Positions 52,871-61,216 of a DNA stretch of 64,000 bases are shown piece by piece. The position numbers and the translations under genes are program-made. The notes beneath the pieces were generated by a model, which saw only the letters and a program-made list of their open reading frames with translations, searched no databases and was not told where the DNA came from. The stretch spans positions 62,001-126,000 of the forward strand of contig CAWBXV010000008.1 of NCBI GenBank assembly GCA_963792875.1, written 5' to 3'. This DNA is from JAHEGP01 sp963792875 (lineage in GTDB: Bacteria; Pseudomonadota; Gammaproteobacteria; Pseudomonadales; JAHEGP01). Position 1 is the stretch's first letter. Every line of letters begins with the position of its first letter.

Positions 52871-53995
52871 GTGAGAGTGCTGCTGCTGTCGGCTTACGAC
52901 GCCCCCAGCCAGCGCTACTGGCGCGAGGGACTCGCCAGCCATCTGCCCGACGTCAACTTCACCCAGCTGGCGCTGCCGCCGCGCTATTTCAGCTGGCGCA
53001 TCCGCGGCAACAGCCTGAGCTGGGCCTGGAGCCAGCGCGAGCTGCTGCAGCGCGACTATCAGCTGCTGGTGGCGACGTCCACGGTCGATCTGAGCGCGCT
53101 GCGGGGCTTCGTGCCGGCGCTCGCCGCCCTGCCGACCCTGATCTACTGCCACGAGAACCAGTTCGCCTATCCCACCAGCGGGCGCGAGCATCACTCGCTG
53201 GAGCCGCGCGTGGTGAACCTCTACAGCGCCCTGTGTGCCGACCGCGTGGTGTTCAACAGCGGCTGGAATCGGGACAGCTTCCTGGCCGGCGCGGCCGAGC
53301 TGCTGCGGCGCCTGCCGGATCAGGTGCCGCCGGGTCTGGTCGCGCAGCTCGCCGGCCGCAGCGAGGTGCTGCCGGTGCCGCTGGAGCCGGCTCCCCCGCC
53401 GCAGGCCCGCCGCGGCCTGCCGCTGGAGGTGGTGTGGAACCACCGCTGGGAGCACGACAAGGGCCCGCAGGCGCTGCTTGCGCTGGTGCGCCAGAGCGTG
53501 CAGCGCGGGCTGCCCCTGCGCTTTCACATCGTCGGCCAGCAGTTCCGCCGGGCGCCGGCGGAGTTCGAGGCGCTGCGCGCGCTGCTGGCAGCCCACCCCC
53601 TCCATGCCGGCCAGTGGGGCAGCATCGCCCGGCGCGAGGACTACCTGGGCCTGCTGGAGCGGGCGCATGTGGTGATCTCCACCGCCCGCCACGAGTTTCA
53701 GGGGCTGGCGGTCATGGAGGCGGCGCTGCGGGGCTGCCTGCCACTGGTGCCGGATCGCCTCAGCTACCGCGAATACTTCGATGCCGCCTGGCGCTACCCG
53801 TCGACGCCGGACCAGCCCGAGCGCGAGGCGCTGGCCATGGTGCAGCGCCTGCAGGTGCTGGCGGCGTCGTGGCCGGCCGCGGCCGGCGGCGCCGCGGCGG
53901 CGATGCGCCGCTGCACCTGGCCCGCCCTGGCGCCGGGCTATCGGGCGCTGCTGGCATCCTGTGCCGCGGCCCATTTGCCCAGCCCGAGACAATGA
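52871..53995 (+). CDS. tRNA-queuosine alpha-mannosyltransferase-like (DUF3524)
   Basis: GT-B-fold glycosyltransferase of the DUF3524/QTMAN family, related to the vertebrate enzyme that mannosylates queuosine in tRNA-Asp. The 374 residues begin with VLLLSAYDAPSQRYWREGL (DUF3524 start), contain CHENQFAYPTSG and VVWNHRWEHDKGPQALL, and end in a glycosyltransferase-1 domain (ISTARHEFQGLAVMEAALRG). The start is GTG 52871. The biochemical role in bacteria is inferred from family membership. No queuosine biosynthesis gene lies in the window. Confidence 0.8.
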   Translation: MRVLLLSAYDAPSQRYWREGLASHLPDVNFTQLALPPRYFSWRIRGNSLSWAWSQRELLQRDYQLLVATSTVDLSALRGFVPALAALPTLIYCHENQFAYPTSGREHHSLEPRVVNLYSALCADRVVFNSGWNRDSFLAGAAELLRRLPDQVPPGLVAQLAGRSEVLPVPLEPAPPPQARRGLPLEVVWNHRWEHDKGPQALLALVRQSVQRGLPLRFHIVGQQFRRAPAEFEALRALLAAHPLHAGQWGSIARREDYLGLLERAHVVISTARHEFQGLAVMEAALRGCLPLVPDRLSYREYFDAAWRYPSTPDQPEREALAMVQRLQVLAASWPAAAGGAAAAMRRCTWPALAPGYRALLASCAAAHLPSPRQ

Positions 53996-54070
53996 CGCTA
54001 TCATTCCCAGCCATTTCCGGGGGGCGCTCGCGCCGCCGCCGGCCATCGTTCCAGCGCACGGGTTGATATC

Positions 54071-55075
54071 ATGAAAGACCGCGTACTGACCGGCATCACC
54101 ACCACGGGGACTCCCCATCTGGGCAACTATGTGGGTGCCATCCGGCCGGCCATCGCCGCCAGCCGCGCGCAGGACGCGGAGTCCTACCTGTTTCTTGCCG
54201 ACTACCACGCCATCATCAAATGCCAGGATCCCCGGCGGGTGGCCGAGTCCACCCGCGAGATCGCGGCGACCTGGCTGGCGCTGGGCCTGGATGCCGAGCG
54301 GGCAGTGTTCTACCGGCAGTCCGATGTGCCTGAGATCATGGAGCTGGCCTGGATTCTGAGCTGCGTCTGCGCCAAGGGCCTGATGAACCGGGCGCACGCC
54401 TACAAGGCCGCGGTGGCGGAAAACGAGCAGGCGGGGGAGGACCCCGACCACGGCATCACCATGGGGCTGTTTGGCTATCCGGTGCTGATGGCCGCCGACA
54501 TTCTGCTGTTCCGCGCCTGCCACGTGCCGGTGGGGCGCGACCAGATTCAGCACATCGAGATGGCGCGGGTCATGGCTCAGCGCTTCAACCACCTCTACGG
54601 GGAGCACCTGGTGCTGCCCGAAGCGCGCGTCGATGACGCGGTGCCGCTGCTGGCAGGTCTCGACGGGCGCAAGATGAGCAAGAGCTATAACAACACCATC
54701 CCGCTGTTTCTGCCGCAGAAGCAATTGCAGAAGGCGGTCAACAGGATTCGCACCAACCTGCTCGAGCCCGGCGAGCCCAAGGACCCGGAAGGTTCCCCGC
54801 TGTTTGACATCTGGCAGGCGTTCGCCACACCGGAGCAGGTGAGCTATATGCGCGACCAGTTCGCCGCCGGCATCGCCTGGGGCCAGGCGAAGAAGGAGCT
54901 GGCCGCACTGATCGACGGGCAGCTGGCCGAGCCCCGCGAGCGCTATGAGGCCCTGCTGGCCAGCGGCAGCGAGATCGAGCAGACGCTGCGCCGTGGTGCC
55001 GAGCGGGCACGCGCTGAGGCCGCCCCCTTCCTGGCGGAGCTGCGCCGCGCGCTGGGGCTGCGGCCCATCGGCTAG
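54071..55075 (+). CDS. trpS: Tryptophanyl-tRNA synthetase
   Basis: Class I aminoacyl-tRNA synthetase charging tRNA-Trp. The 334 residues have the HIGH-like TGTPHLGNY near the N-terminus, and KMSKS at the ATP site (GLDGRKMSKSYNN). Length and motifs are normal for the bacterial type I TrpS. A hairpin follows the gene. Confidence 0.95.
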   Translation: MKDRVLTGITTTGTPHLGNYVGAIRPAIAASRAQDAESYLFLADYHAIIKCQDPRRVAESTREIAATWLALGLDAERAVFYRQSDVPEIMELAWILSCVCAKGLMNRAHAYKAAVAENEQAGEDPDHGITMGLFGYPVLMAADILLFRACHVPVGRDQIQHIEMARVMAQRFNHLYGEHLVLPEARVDDAVPLLAGLDGRKMSKSYNNTIPLFLPQKQLQKAVNRIRTNLLEPGEPKDPEGSPLFDIWQAFATPEQVSYMRDQFAAGIAWGQAKKELAALIDGQLAEPRERYEALLASGSEIEQTLRRGAERARAEAAPFLAELRRALGLRPIG

Positions 55076-55080
55076 CTGGC

Positions 55081-55116
55081 CCTGGCGCGGGAATCGCGGG
55101 CAGAGCCCGCCAGGGT
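55081..55116 (+). terminator. Stem-loop downstream of trpS
   Basis: CCCTGGCG (55081-55088) pairs with CGCCAGGG (55109-55116). Within it, GCGGGC (55097-55102) and GCCCGC (55106-55111) can form an alternative tight hairpin. It begins five bases after the trpS stop. No T-tract, so termination strength is uncertain. Confidence 0.45.
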
Positions 55117-55229
55117 GAACTACAGTTATCGGGTGGGCTGGCCGCCCGCTGCGAGAGGGTAGCGCCGGCGGTCCTGCCATGGGTGCGCGATTCCGTGCGA
55201 CGACCATTGCCGCGGCAGCAAGCGAGACT

Positions 55230-57539
55230 ATGCAGCATTTACCTGAGATCAAGGCCAGATGCGTGGGCTTTTTCGGCGAGCGCTTCGCGCAGCTGCTGGC
55301 CGGTCTGCCCGCCCTGCTGACCGAGCGCATCGCCTCCTCCGAAACCGACCGCCAGCGCAACCGCTACCTCGACGCGCGCAACGCCCTGGCGGCTGCCCGC
55401 GAGCAGGTGATGCGCGATTACGAAGCGGCGCTGACGGCCGCGTTCAATGCGTTCGCCCAGCCGCCGGCGCAGGCCGATAGCGGCGTGCGCGGCACGGCAG
55501 CGCTGAGCCTGATCGACAAGGCCAGTTACGAAGATGACGTCGCTGCGAGGGCCGCTGCCGCCGGCGTGGCGGCGGAGCACGCCGAGGCGCTGTGGAAGCT
55601 CAACCGGCGCCTGGCGGTGGTGCGCGGCGGCAGAAAATTCGCTGACGCCGACAGCCCCTGCGGGCCCTGGCAGCTGTGCCGGGCCGCCCAGGAGGCCCTG
55701 CGGCCGCTGCCGGTCGACGCCCTGTGCCGGCGTTACCTGTATCAGGTCTACGCCCGGGAGGTGCTGGCCAGCGCTGGCGACTGTTACCGGGACATCAATG
55801 ACGAGCTGGCGCGTCGCGGCATCCTCGCCAATCTGGGTTTCGACCTGGTCAACGAGGGGCGCGCGGCAGCGGCCGGCGGGGGCCGCGCGGTGCGGGTGCC
55901 GGCGTGCCGACGCCGGCGCTGCGCGGGCGCCGCGCCGGCGGGCGGCGCGCGCGCCGCCAATGATCCGGGCGCCGATTCGGGCGCCGATTCGGGAGCCGAT
56001 TCGGGAGCCGGGGATGCGGCCGCAGGGTCGGCCGCCACGCACGAACTGGAGCGGCGCCAGGCGCGCATCCTGGAGGGCATCCGCTCGGCGCAGCGCCAGC
56101 ATGGCGCCGGCGGTGGTCGTCGCGAGCACACGGCGGCGGGAGCGGGGTACGGCGCGCTGTCCAGTGACGGCGTCGAGGGTCGGGCCGATACCTTCAGTGC
56201 CAGGGACATCGCCGCGGCGCTCGACGAGCTGCAGGCGTCACTGCGCCTGGCGGCCCCTGGCGAGGCCGCGCCCGGGGCCGTCGCGGTCGTGCAGGGCCGG
56301 CTCATCGGCGCCTTGAGTGAGCGCGGGGCGCGCGAGCAGCGCGGCAGGATCACTGCGCTCGATGCCGATACCATCGATCTGGTTGGCATGCTGTTCGAGT
56401 ACATGCTCGACGACCCCCAGCTGCCGGACCGCCTCAAGTCCCTGCTCAGCTATCTGCACACGCCCTATCTCAAGGTCGCGCTGCTCGATCCCACGTTTTT
56501 TGCCAGCGTGCAGCATCCCGCGCGCCGCCTGCTGGATCTGCTGGCCTCGTCGGGCGTGCGCTGGGTGGAGACGGGCGAGGACGACGACCGGGTCTATCTG
56601 CGCATGCGCCAGGTGGTCGAGTGCGTCATCGCCGACTTCCGGGACGATCTGCAGGTGTTTGACGAGCAGTGCCGTGGGTTCAGCGACTTTCTGCAGGCGC
56701 TGGAGAGGCGCGCCGGCCTCGCCGAGCGCCGCTCCATGGAGACCCAGAAGGGCCTGGACAAGCTCGGCGAGGCTCAGGCTATGGTCGCGCGCGAACTGTC
56801 GCGGCGCACTGACGGCGCGCGCCTGGCGGCGGCCGTGAAGAGCGTCCTGGTGGAGTCGTGGGGCGACTATCTGGTTTACATCCGCCTGCGCCATGGCACG
56901 GGCAGCGATGCCTGGCGCGATGCGCTGGCCGTCGTCGACGAGATCGTCGCGCTCTCCACTGGCGGCGCCGCCGCGGCCCACCCGGGCGCCGTGGCGGACC
57001 TGCAGGAGCGCATAGCGCTGGGTCTGCAGGCCGTCGGCTGCGATCGCCTGCGCAGCGACCAGCTGCTGCGGGGGCTGGCCGAGAGTTTCGCTGGGGGCTT
57101 CGCCGAGAGCTTCGCGGCACACCCGCTCCCGGCGGGCGTGCCGGACCCGGGCGCCGCGTCGACAGCGCCCGCCGCGCGCAAGCTGTCGGCGATCGCCCGG
57201 CAGATGGAGCGGCAGGACGATTGCGAGCAGGAGGCGGCCGCCCTGTCGGCGCGCGAGCAGGCGCTGGCCGCGAGCCTGGCGGCGGTCGAATTCGGCACCT
57301 GGTTCGAGTTTCGCCGGGACGGCAGCAGGCCGCGCCAGCGCCTCAAGCTGTGCTGGTACAGCCCGGTCAGCGGCAACTATATGTTCGTCAACAGCGCCGG
57401 CGTCAAGAGCGCCGTCAAGAGCCTGCGCGAGATGGTGCACGGCCTCAACGACGGCACCATCGTGATCCTGGAGAGGGAGCAGAGCGGCCTGTTCGAGCGG
57501 GCGACCGCGGCCGTGCTGCTGCGGCTGAAGAGGCACTGA
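55230..57539 (+). CDS. DUF1631 family protein
   Basis: Large cytoplasmic protein of unknown function (769 residues from the ATG at 55230; a start at 55179 would add 17). It is all-helical in appearance and contains the DUF1631 core, including ITALDADTIDLVGMLFEYML and a C-terminal region ending GTIVILEREQSGLFERA. Between about 215 and 270 there is a low-complexity Arg/Gly/Ala/Asp region with tandem repeats (55967-56014); a second repeat array lies at 57072-57119. It follows trpS but has its own start region. Confidence 0.8.
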   Translation: MQHLPEIKARCVGFFGERFAQLLAGLPALLTERIASSETDRQRNRYLDARNALAAAREQVMRDYEAALTAAFNAFAQPPAQADSGVRGTAALSLIDKASYEDDVAARAAAAGVAAEHAEALWKLNRRLAVVRGGRKFADADSPCGPWQLCRAAQEALRPLPVDALCRRYLYQVYAREVLASAGDCYRDINDELARRGILANLGFDLVNEGRAAAAGGGRAVRVPACRRRRCAGAAPAGGARAANDPGADSGADSGADSGAGDAAAGSAATHELERRQARILEGIRSAQRQHGAGGGRREHTAAGAGYGALSSDGVEGRADTFSARDIAAALDELQASLRLAAPGEAAPGAVAVVQGRLIGALSERGAREQRGRITALDADTIDLVGMLFEYMLDDPQLPDRLKSLLSYLHTPYLKVALLDPTFFASVQHPARRLLDLLASSGVRWVETGEDDDRVYLRMRQVVECVIADFRDDLQVFDEQCRGFSDFLQALERRAGLAERRSMETQKGLDKLGEAQAMVARELSRRTDGARLAAAVKSVLVESWGDYLVYIRLRHGTGSDAWRDALAVVDEIVALSTGGAAAAHPGAVADLQERIALGLQAVGCDRLRSDQLLRGLAESFAGGFAESFAAHPLPAGVPDPGAASTAPAARKLSAIARQMERQDDCEQEAAALSAREQALAASLAAVEFGTWFEFRRDGSRPRQRLKLCWYSPVSGNYMFVNSAGVKSAVKSLREMVHGLNDGTIVILEREQSGLFERATAAVLLRLKRH
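55967..56014 (+). repeat. 12-nt tandem repeats coding GADS in the DUF1631 gene
   Basis: GGGCGCCGATTC occurs twice, then GGGAGCCGATTC once, then a partial GGGAGCCGGGGA. It is in frame and codes GADSGADSGADSGAGD. The 12-base period matches other arrays in this window, but the core sequence differs. Confidence 0.9.
57072..57119 (+). repeat. 12-nt degenerate tandem repeats (GFAE type) in the DUF1631 gene
   Basis: Four units of 12 bases: GGGCTGGCCGAG, AGTTTCGCTGGG, GGCTTCGCCGAG, AGCTTCGCGGCA. They code GLAE SFAG GFAE SFAA in frame. The third unit is identical to the unit in the gspI leader 48 kb away. Confidence 0.85.
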
Positions 57540-57630
57540 GGCCTCCCCTCGGCAGGGGGCTCGCCCTTGTGTGAACCCGGGCTCGGGAGTACCATTCGCC
57601 CCTTTGGTTGGCGGCGGTTGGAGAGCCCCT

Positions 57631-58506
57631 ATGATTCTCGGTAGCATTGTTGCCCTGGTGACACCCATGGACGCGTCGGGGGCGATCGAGTGGGACCGCC
57701 TGCTCGAGCTGGTCGAATGGCACGTCGGTCAGGGCACCCGGGCCATCGTGGCCGTGGGCACCACCGGCGAGTCCGCCACGCTGGATGTCACCGAGCATTG
57801 CGAGGTCATCCGGCAGGTGGTGGAGAAGGTCGCCGGGCGCATCCCGGTGATTGCCGGCACCGGCGCCAACGCCACCGACGAGGCCATCGAGCTGACCGCC
57901 AGCGCCAGAGACATCGGCGCCGATGCCTGTCTGCTGGTGACGCCCTACTACAACAAGCCCACGCAGGAGGGCCTGTACCGCCACTTCTGCGCCATCGCCG
58001 AGGCGGTGGATATCCCCCAGATACTCTACAACGTGCCCGGCCGCACCGGTTGCGACCTGCTGCCCGACACCGTGCAGCGGCTCGCTGCGCAGCCCCGCAT
58101 CGTCGGCATCAAGGAGGCCACCGGTGACCTCGAGCGCATGCGCGACCTGCTGCGGCGCTGTCCCGACGGCTTCGCCGTCTACTCCGGCGACGATGCCACG
58201 GCGGTGGCGTCGATACTGCTGGGTGGCAAGGGCAATATTTCCGTCACCGCGAACGTGGCACCGGCGGCGATGGCGCGGCTCTGCGAGCTGGCGCTGGCCG
58301 GCGCGACCGAGGAGGCTGGCAAACTCGACGCCTCGCTCGCTGAGCTGCATCGGTGGCTGTTCGTGGAATCCAACCCGATTCCGGTGAAGTGGGCGCTGGC
58401 GCGCATGGGCAGGATCGGACCTGGCATCCGCCTGCCGCTCACCCCCCTGGCGCCGCAGTTTCATGGCGGCCTCGAGCGCGCCCTGCAGGCGGCGGGCCTG
58501 CTATGA
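57631..58506 (+). CDS. dapA: 4-hydroxy-tetrahydrodipicolinate synthase
   Basis: Condenses pyruvate and aspartate semialdehyde in lysine and diaminopimelate synthesis. The 291 residues have the GTTGE motif (about 43-47), Tyr133 in YNVPGRTG and the Schiff-base Lys161 in GIKEATGD. GGAGAG sits five bases before the ATG at 57631. It begins the dapA-bamC-MBL-purC cluster and overlaps bamC by ATGA. Confidence 0.96.
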   Translation: MILGSIVALVTPMDASGAIEWDRLLELVEWHVGQGTRAIVAVGTTGESATLDVTEHCEVIRQVVEKVAGRIPVIAGTGANATDEAIELTASARDIGADACLLVTPYYNKPTQEGLYRHFCAIAEAVDIPQILYNVPGRTGCDLLPDTVQRLAAQPRIVGIKEATGDLERMRDLLRRCPDGFAVYSGDDATAVASILLGGKGNISVTANVAPAAMARLCELALAGATEEAGKLDASLAELHRWLFVESNPIPVKWALARMGRIGPGIRLPLTPLAPQFHGGLERALQAAGLL

Positions 58507-59576
58507 GGTTTCCCCGGGCGAAGTTCAGGGTCTACCCGCTGCTGGTGCTGCTGGCGCTGCTGCAGGGCTGCGGCATGTTCGGCCAGGACGGCCGCTTCAG
58601 GGATCGCAAGAACGACTATGTCAAGGCGACCAGCGGCCCGCCGCTGGTGGTTCCGCCCGGCTTCGACGATAGTGCCATCGAGGATCTCTACCGCGTGCCG
58701 CCCATAGCCCCGGGGGGGCAGGCTCTGGAGCCGGGACAGGTGCCGCGGCCGCCGACGCTGCTGGCCGGCGACGCCGACGACCTCATCAAGCTGCAGTCGG
58801 TGGGGGCCCAGCAGTGGGTGCTCGTGCAGCTGCTGCCGGGTCAGGTGTGGCCCCTGATCAAGGATTTCCTCATCACCCGCCGCGTGGGCATGGCGGCGGT
58901 GGATACCGCTGCCGGCGTCGTCGACACGGCCTGGCTGCGGCCGCCGGACGGCAAGGGCAGCGAGATGTTCCGCTTCCAGTTGGTGCAGGGCCTGCAGCGC
59001 AGCAGCGCCGAGGTGCACGTGCGGCAGCTGGCGCGGTCGGCAGACGCCGCGGCCGCAGGCGCCGCGCCAGGGTCCTGGCCGGAGCGCTCCAACGACGCCC
59101 AGCGCGAGCAGCTCATGCTGCAGCAGTTCGCCTCCTACCTGGCGAATACGGCCGATGTCAGCGCGCCGGTATCGCTGGCCGCTCAGGGCATCGACGTGTC
59201 GCCGCGGCTCACGCTGGTGTCCGGGCGCAGCCCGGTGCTGCGCATCAGGCTGCACCCCGGCCGCGCCTGGGCATCGCTGGGGGCGGGGCTCGAGCGGGCC
59301 CAGTTCGCGGTGCTCGCCCAGGATGTCGACGCTGGCAGCTACCAGGTGACCCTGGCCGAGGCCGGGAGCGCGCAGAAGCAGAGCCGCTGGCAGCGCTTCA
59401 CCGCCAAGTTCGGCGGGAGCAAGGGGGCGGGGCAGGACGCGGCGCAGTTCGACGTTAAGCTGGCGCCCGCAGCCCAGGCCGGCTGGATGGAGGTGCGCAT
59501 CGGCGGCCTCCAGACAGAGCTGGCGCCGGCCCGCCAGGAGCAGCTGCTCACCCGCATCATGACGCACCTCTCGTGA
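58503..59576 (+). CDS. bamC: Outer membrane assembly lipoprotein BamC
   Basis: Lipoprotein of the Bam complex that inserts outer-membrane barrels. The 357 residues have a lipoprotein signal with lipobox LLQGC and acylated Cys23, an N-terminal region with DRKNDYVKA and PPLVVPPGFDD, and two helix-grip domains. Its location between dapA and purC is the standard gammaproteobacterial position. Start ATG overlaps the dapA stop. Confidence 0.9.
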   Translation: MRFPRAKFRVYPLLVLLALLQGCGMFGQDGRFRDRKNDYVKATSGPPLVVPPGFDDSAIEDLYRVPPIAPGGQALEPGQVPRPPTLLAGDADDLIKLQSVGAQQWVLVQLLPGQVWPLIKDFLITRRVGMAAVDTAAGVVDTAWLRPPDGKGSEMFRFQLVQGLQRSSAEVHVRQLARSADAAAAGAAPGSWPERSNDAQREQLMLQQFASYLANTADVSAPVSLAAQGIDVSPRLTLVSGRSPVLRIRLHPGRAWASLGAGLERAQFAVLAQDVDAGSYQVTLAEAGSAQKQSRWQRFTAKFGGSKGAGQDAAQFDVKLAPAAQAGWMEVRIGGLQTELAPARQEQLLTRIMTHLS

Positions 59577-60334
59577 TGCGGCTGGCGGTCCTCGGCAGCG
59601 GCTCCCGCGGCAACGGGGTGCTGGTCGAGCACGGGCAGACCTGCCTGCTGGTGGATTGCGGCTTCTCGCTGCGTGCCACCGAGCAGCGTCTGGCCCAGCT
59701 CGGGCGCAGCGGCGCCGACCTCGCCGGCATCCTCGTCACCCATGAGCATTGCGATCACAGCAGGGGCGTGAAGGCGCTGTCCGACAAGTACGCCGTGCCG
59801 GTCTATCTCACGCGCGGCACGGCCAGACAGCGCGCTCTCAACGCACTCAGGCACATCTGCCCCATCGATACGCGGCAGTCGTTCCAGGCGGGAGACATCA
59901 CCGTGCGGGCGGTGGCCGTGTCGCACGACGCCGCCGAGCCCTGCCAGTACGTCTTCGAGGCCGCCGGGCTGCGCGTGGGCATGCTCACCGACCTTGGCCA
60001 CGCGGGTGAGGATGTCGTGCAGGCCTACGCGGACTGCGACGCGCTGTTGCTGGAAGCCAATCACGATGAGCAGCTGCTCGCCGCCGGCCCCTATCCACCC
60101 GCGCTGAAGCGCCGGGTCGGCGGGCATCGGGGCCACCTGAGCAACCGCCAGTGCAGGCAGCTGCTGGAGCGCCTGGCGCCGGGGCGCCTGCAGCAGCTCG
60201 TGCTCGCACACATCAGCGAGAAGAACAACACGCTGGCGGAGGTGGCCGCGGCGATGCCGCAGGAGCGGCTGCGCCGATGCCGCGTGACCTACGCGCAGCA
60301 GCACCAGGTGCTGGACTGGCTCGAAGTTCAATAG
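59576..60334 (+). CDS. MBL-fold metallohydrolase
   Basis: Metallo-beta-lactamase-fold protein of 252 residues resembling the YycJ/ribonuclease-Z-like group of cytoplasmic hydrolases. The metal motif THEHCDH (about 56-62) and later metal ligands (SHDA, TDLGH, and AHISEKNN region) are in place. It overlaps bamC by the TGATG junction; an alternative start is GTG 59573. Substrate unknown. It precedes purC by 10 bases. Confidence 0.85.
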   Translation: MRLAVLGSGSRGNGVLVEHGQTCLLVDCGFSLRATEQRLAQLGRSGADLAGILVTHEHCDHSRGVKALSDKYAVPVYLTRGTARQRALNALRHICPIDTRQSFQAGDITVRAVAVSHDAAEPCQYVFEAAGLRVGMLTDLGHAGEDVVQAYADCDALLLEANHDEQLLAAGPYPPALKRRVGGHRGHLSNRQCRQLLERLAPGRLQQLVLAHISEKNNTLAEVAAAMPQERLRRCRVTYAQQHQVLDWLEVQ

Positions 60335-60344
60335 TGAGGCGTTT

Positions 60345-61091
60345 ATGAAAAAGCTCGATCAACTCTATTCCGGCAAGGCGAAGTCGGTCTATCGGACCGA
60401 CGACGCGCAGCGCTTTATCCTTCACTTTCGCGACGATACCTCGGCCTTCGACGGCAAGAAGATCGAGCAGCTCGACCGCAAGGGCATGGTGAACAATCTC
60501 TTCAATGCCTTCATCATGCAGCGCCTGGCGGCGGCCGGCATCCCCACCCACTTCGAGCGCCTGCTGTCGGCGCAGGAGGCCCTGGTCAAGCGCCTCGAGA
60601 TGATGCCGATCGAGTGCGTGGTGCGCAATATCGCCGCCGGCAGCATCTGCCGTCGCCTCGGCATCGAGGAGGGGCGCGAGCTCAATCCGCCCACCTTCGA
60701 GCTGTTTCTCAAGGACGATGCCCTGGGCGACCCCATGATCAACGAATCGCACATCGTCTCTTTCGGCTGGGCTGCCCCGGAGCACGTGGCGCGCGGCAGG
60801 GAGCTGAGCTTTGCCGTGAACGACGTGCTCAAGCCGCTGTTCCGCGAGGCCGGGCTGCTGCTGGTCGACTACAAGCTCGAGTTCGGGCTGTGCGACGGCC
60901 AGGTGCTGCTGGGCGATGAATTCACCCCCGACGGTTGTCGTGTCTGGGACATGGCGACGCGTGAAAAGCTTGACAAGGACCGCTTCCGGCAGGATCTTGG
61001 CAATGTCATCGAGTCCTACGAACTGGTGGGGCAGCGCCTCGGCATCGACTTCGATGCCGAGCTGGCCAAGCTGGGCGACGGGGTGGCATAG
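60345..61091 (+). CDS. purC: SAICAR synthetase
   Basis: Phosphoribosylaminoimidazole-succinocarboxamide synthase, purine pathway. The 248 residues include LYSGKAKSVYRT (ATP loop) and the SAICAR signatures PIECVVRNIAAGS and LVDYKLEFG; length is normal. Last gene of the dapA cluster; a long hairpin follows. Confidence 0.96.
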   Translation: MKKLDQLYSGKAKSVYRTDDAQRFILHFRDDTSAFDGKKIEQLDRKGMVNNLFNAFIMQRLAAAGIPTHFERLLSAQEALVKRLEMMPIECVVRNIAAGSICRRLGIEEGRELNPPTFELFLKDDALGDPMINESHIVSFGWAAPEHVARGRELSFAVNDVLKPLFREAGLLLVDYKLEFGLCDGQVLLGDEFTPDGCRVWDMATREKLDKDRFRQDLGNVIESYELVGQRLGIDFDAELAKLGDGVA

Positions 61092-61103
61092 AGGCTTCGA
61101 GGC

Positions 61104-61138
61104 CGCCACGGGGGCCGCTCATTGCGGCCCCCGTGGCG
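61104..61138 (+). terminator. 15-bp hairpin downstream of purC
   Basis: A perfect 15-base inverted repeat (61104-61118 and 61124-61138) around TCATT begins 12 bases after the purC stop. The stem is very GC-rich. No T-tract follows, but the stem length makes a terminator or 3'-end stabiliser likely. Confidence 0.65.
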
Positions 61139-61216
61139 GGTGACCCAGGCCGGGTCTGTGCTGCCCCGCCGCGGCGGCGCACATACGGCAGTTTCGTCAA
61201 TCAGGGAGGGGTGGCC

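Noticed and set aside
52814..55360. An open frame of about 850 codons on the reverse strand across apeB-end, the glycosyltransferase, trpS and the start of DUF1631.
   Set aside because: It covers parts of several conserved forward genes and has no family features; it is a composition artefact.
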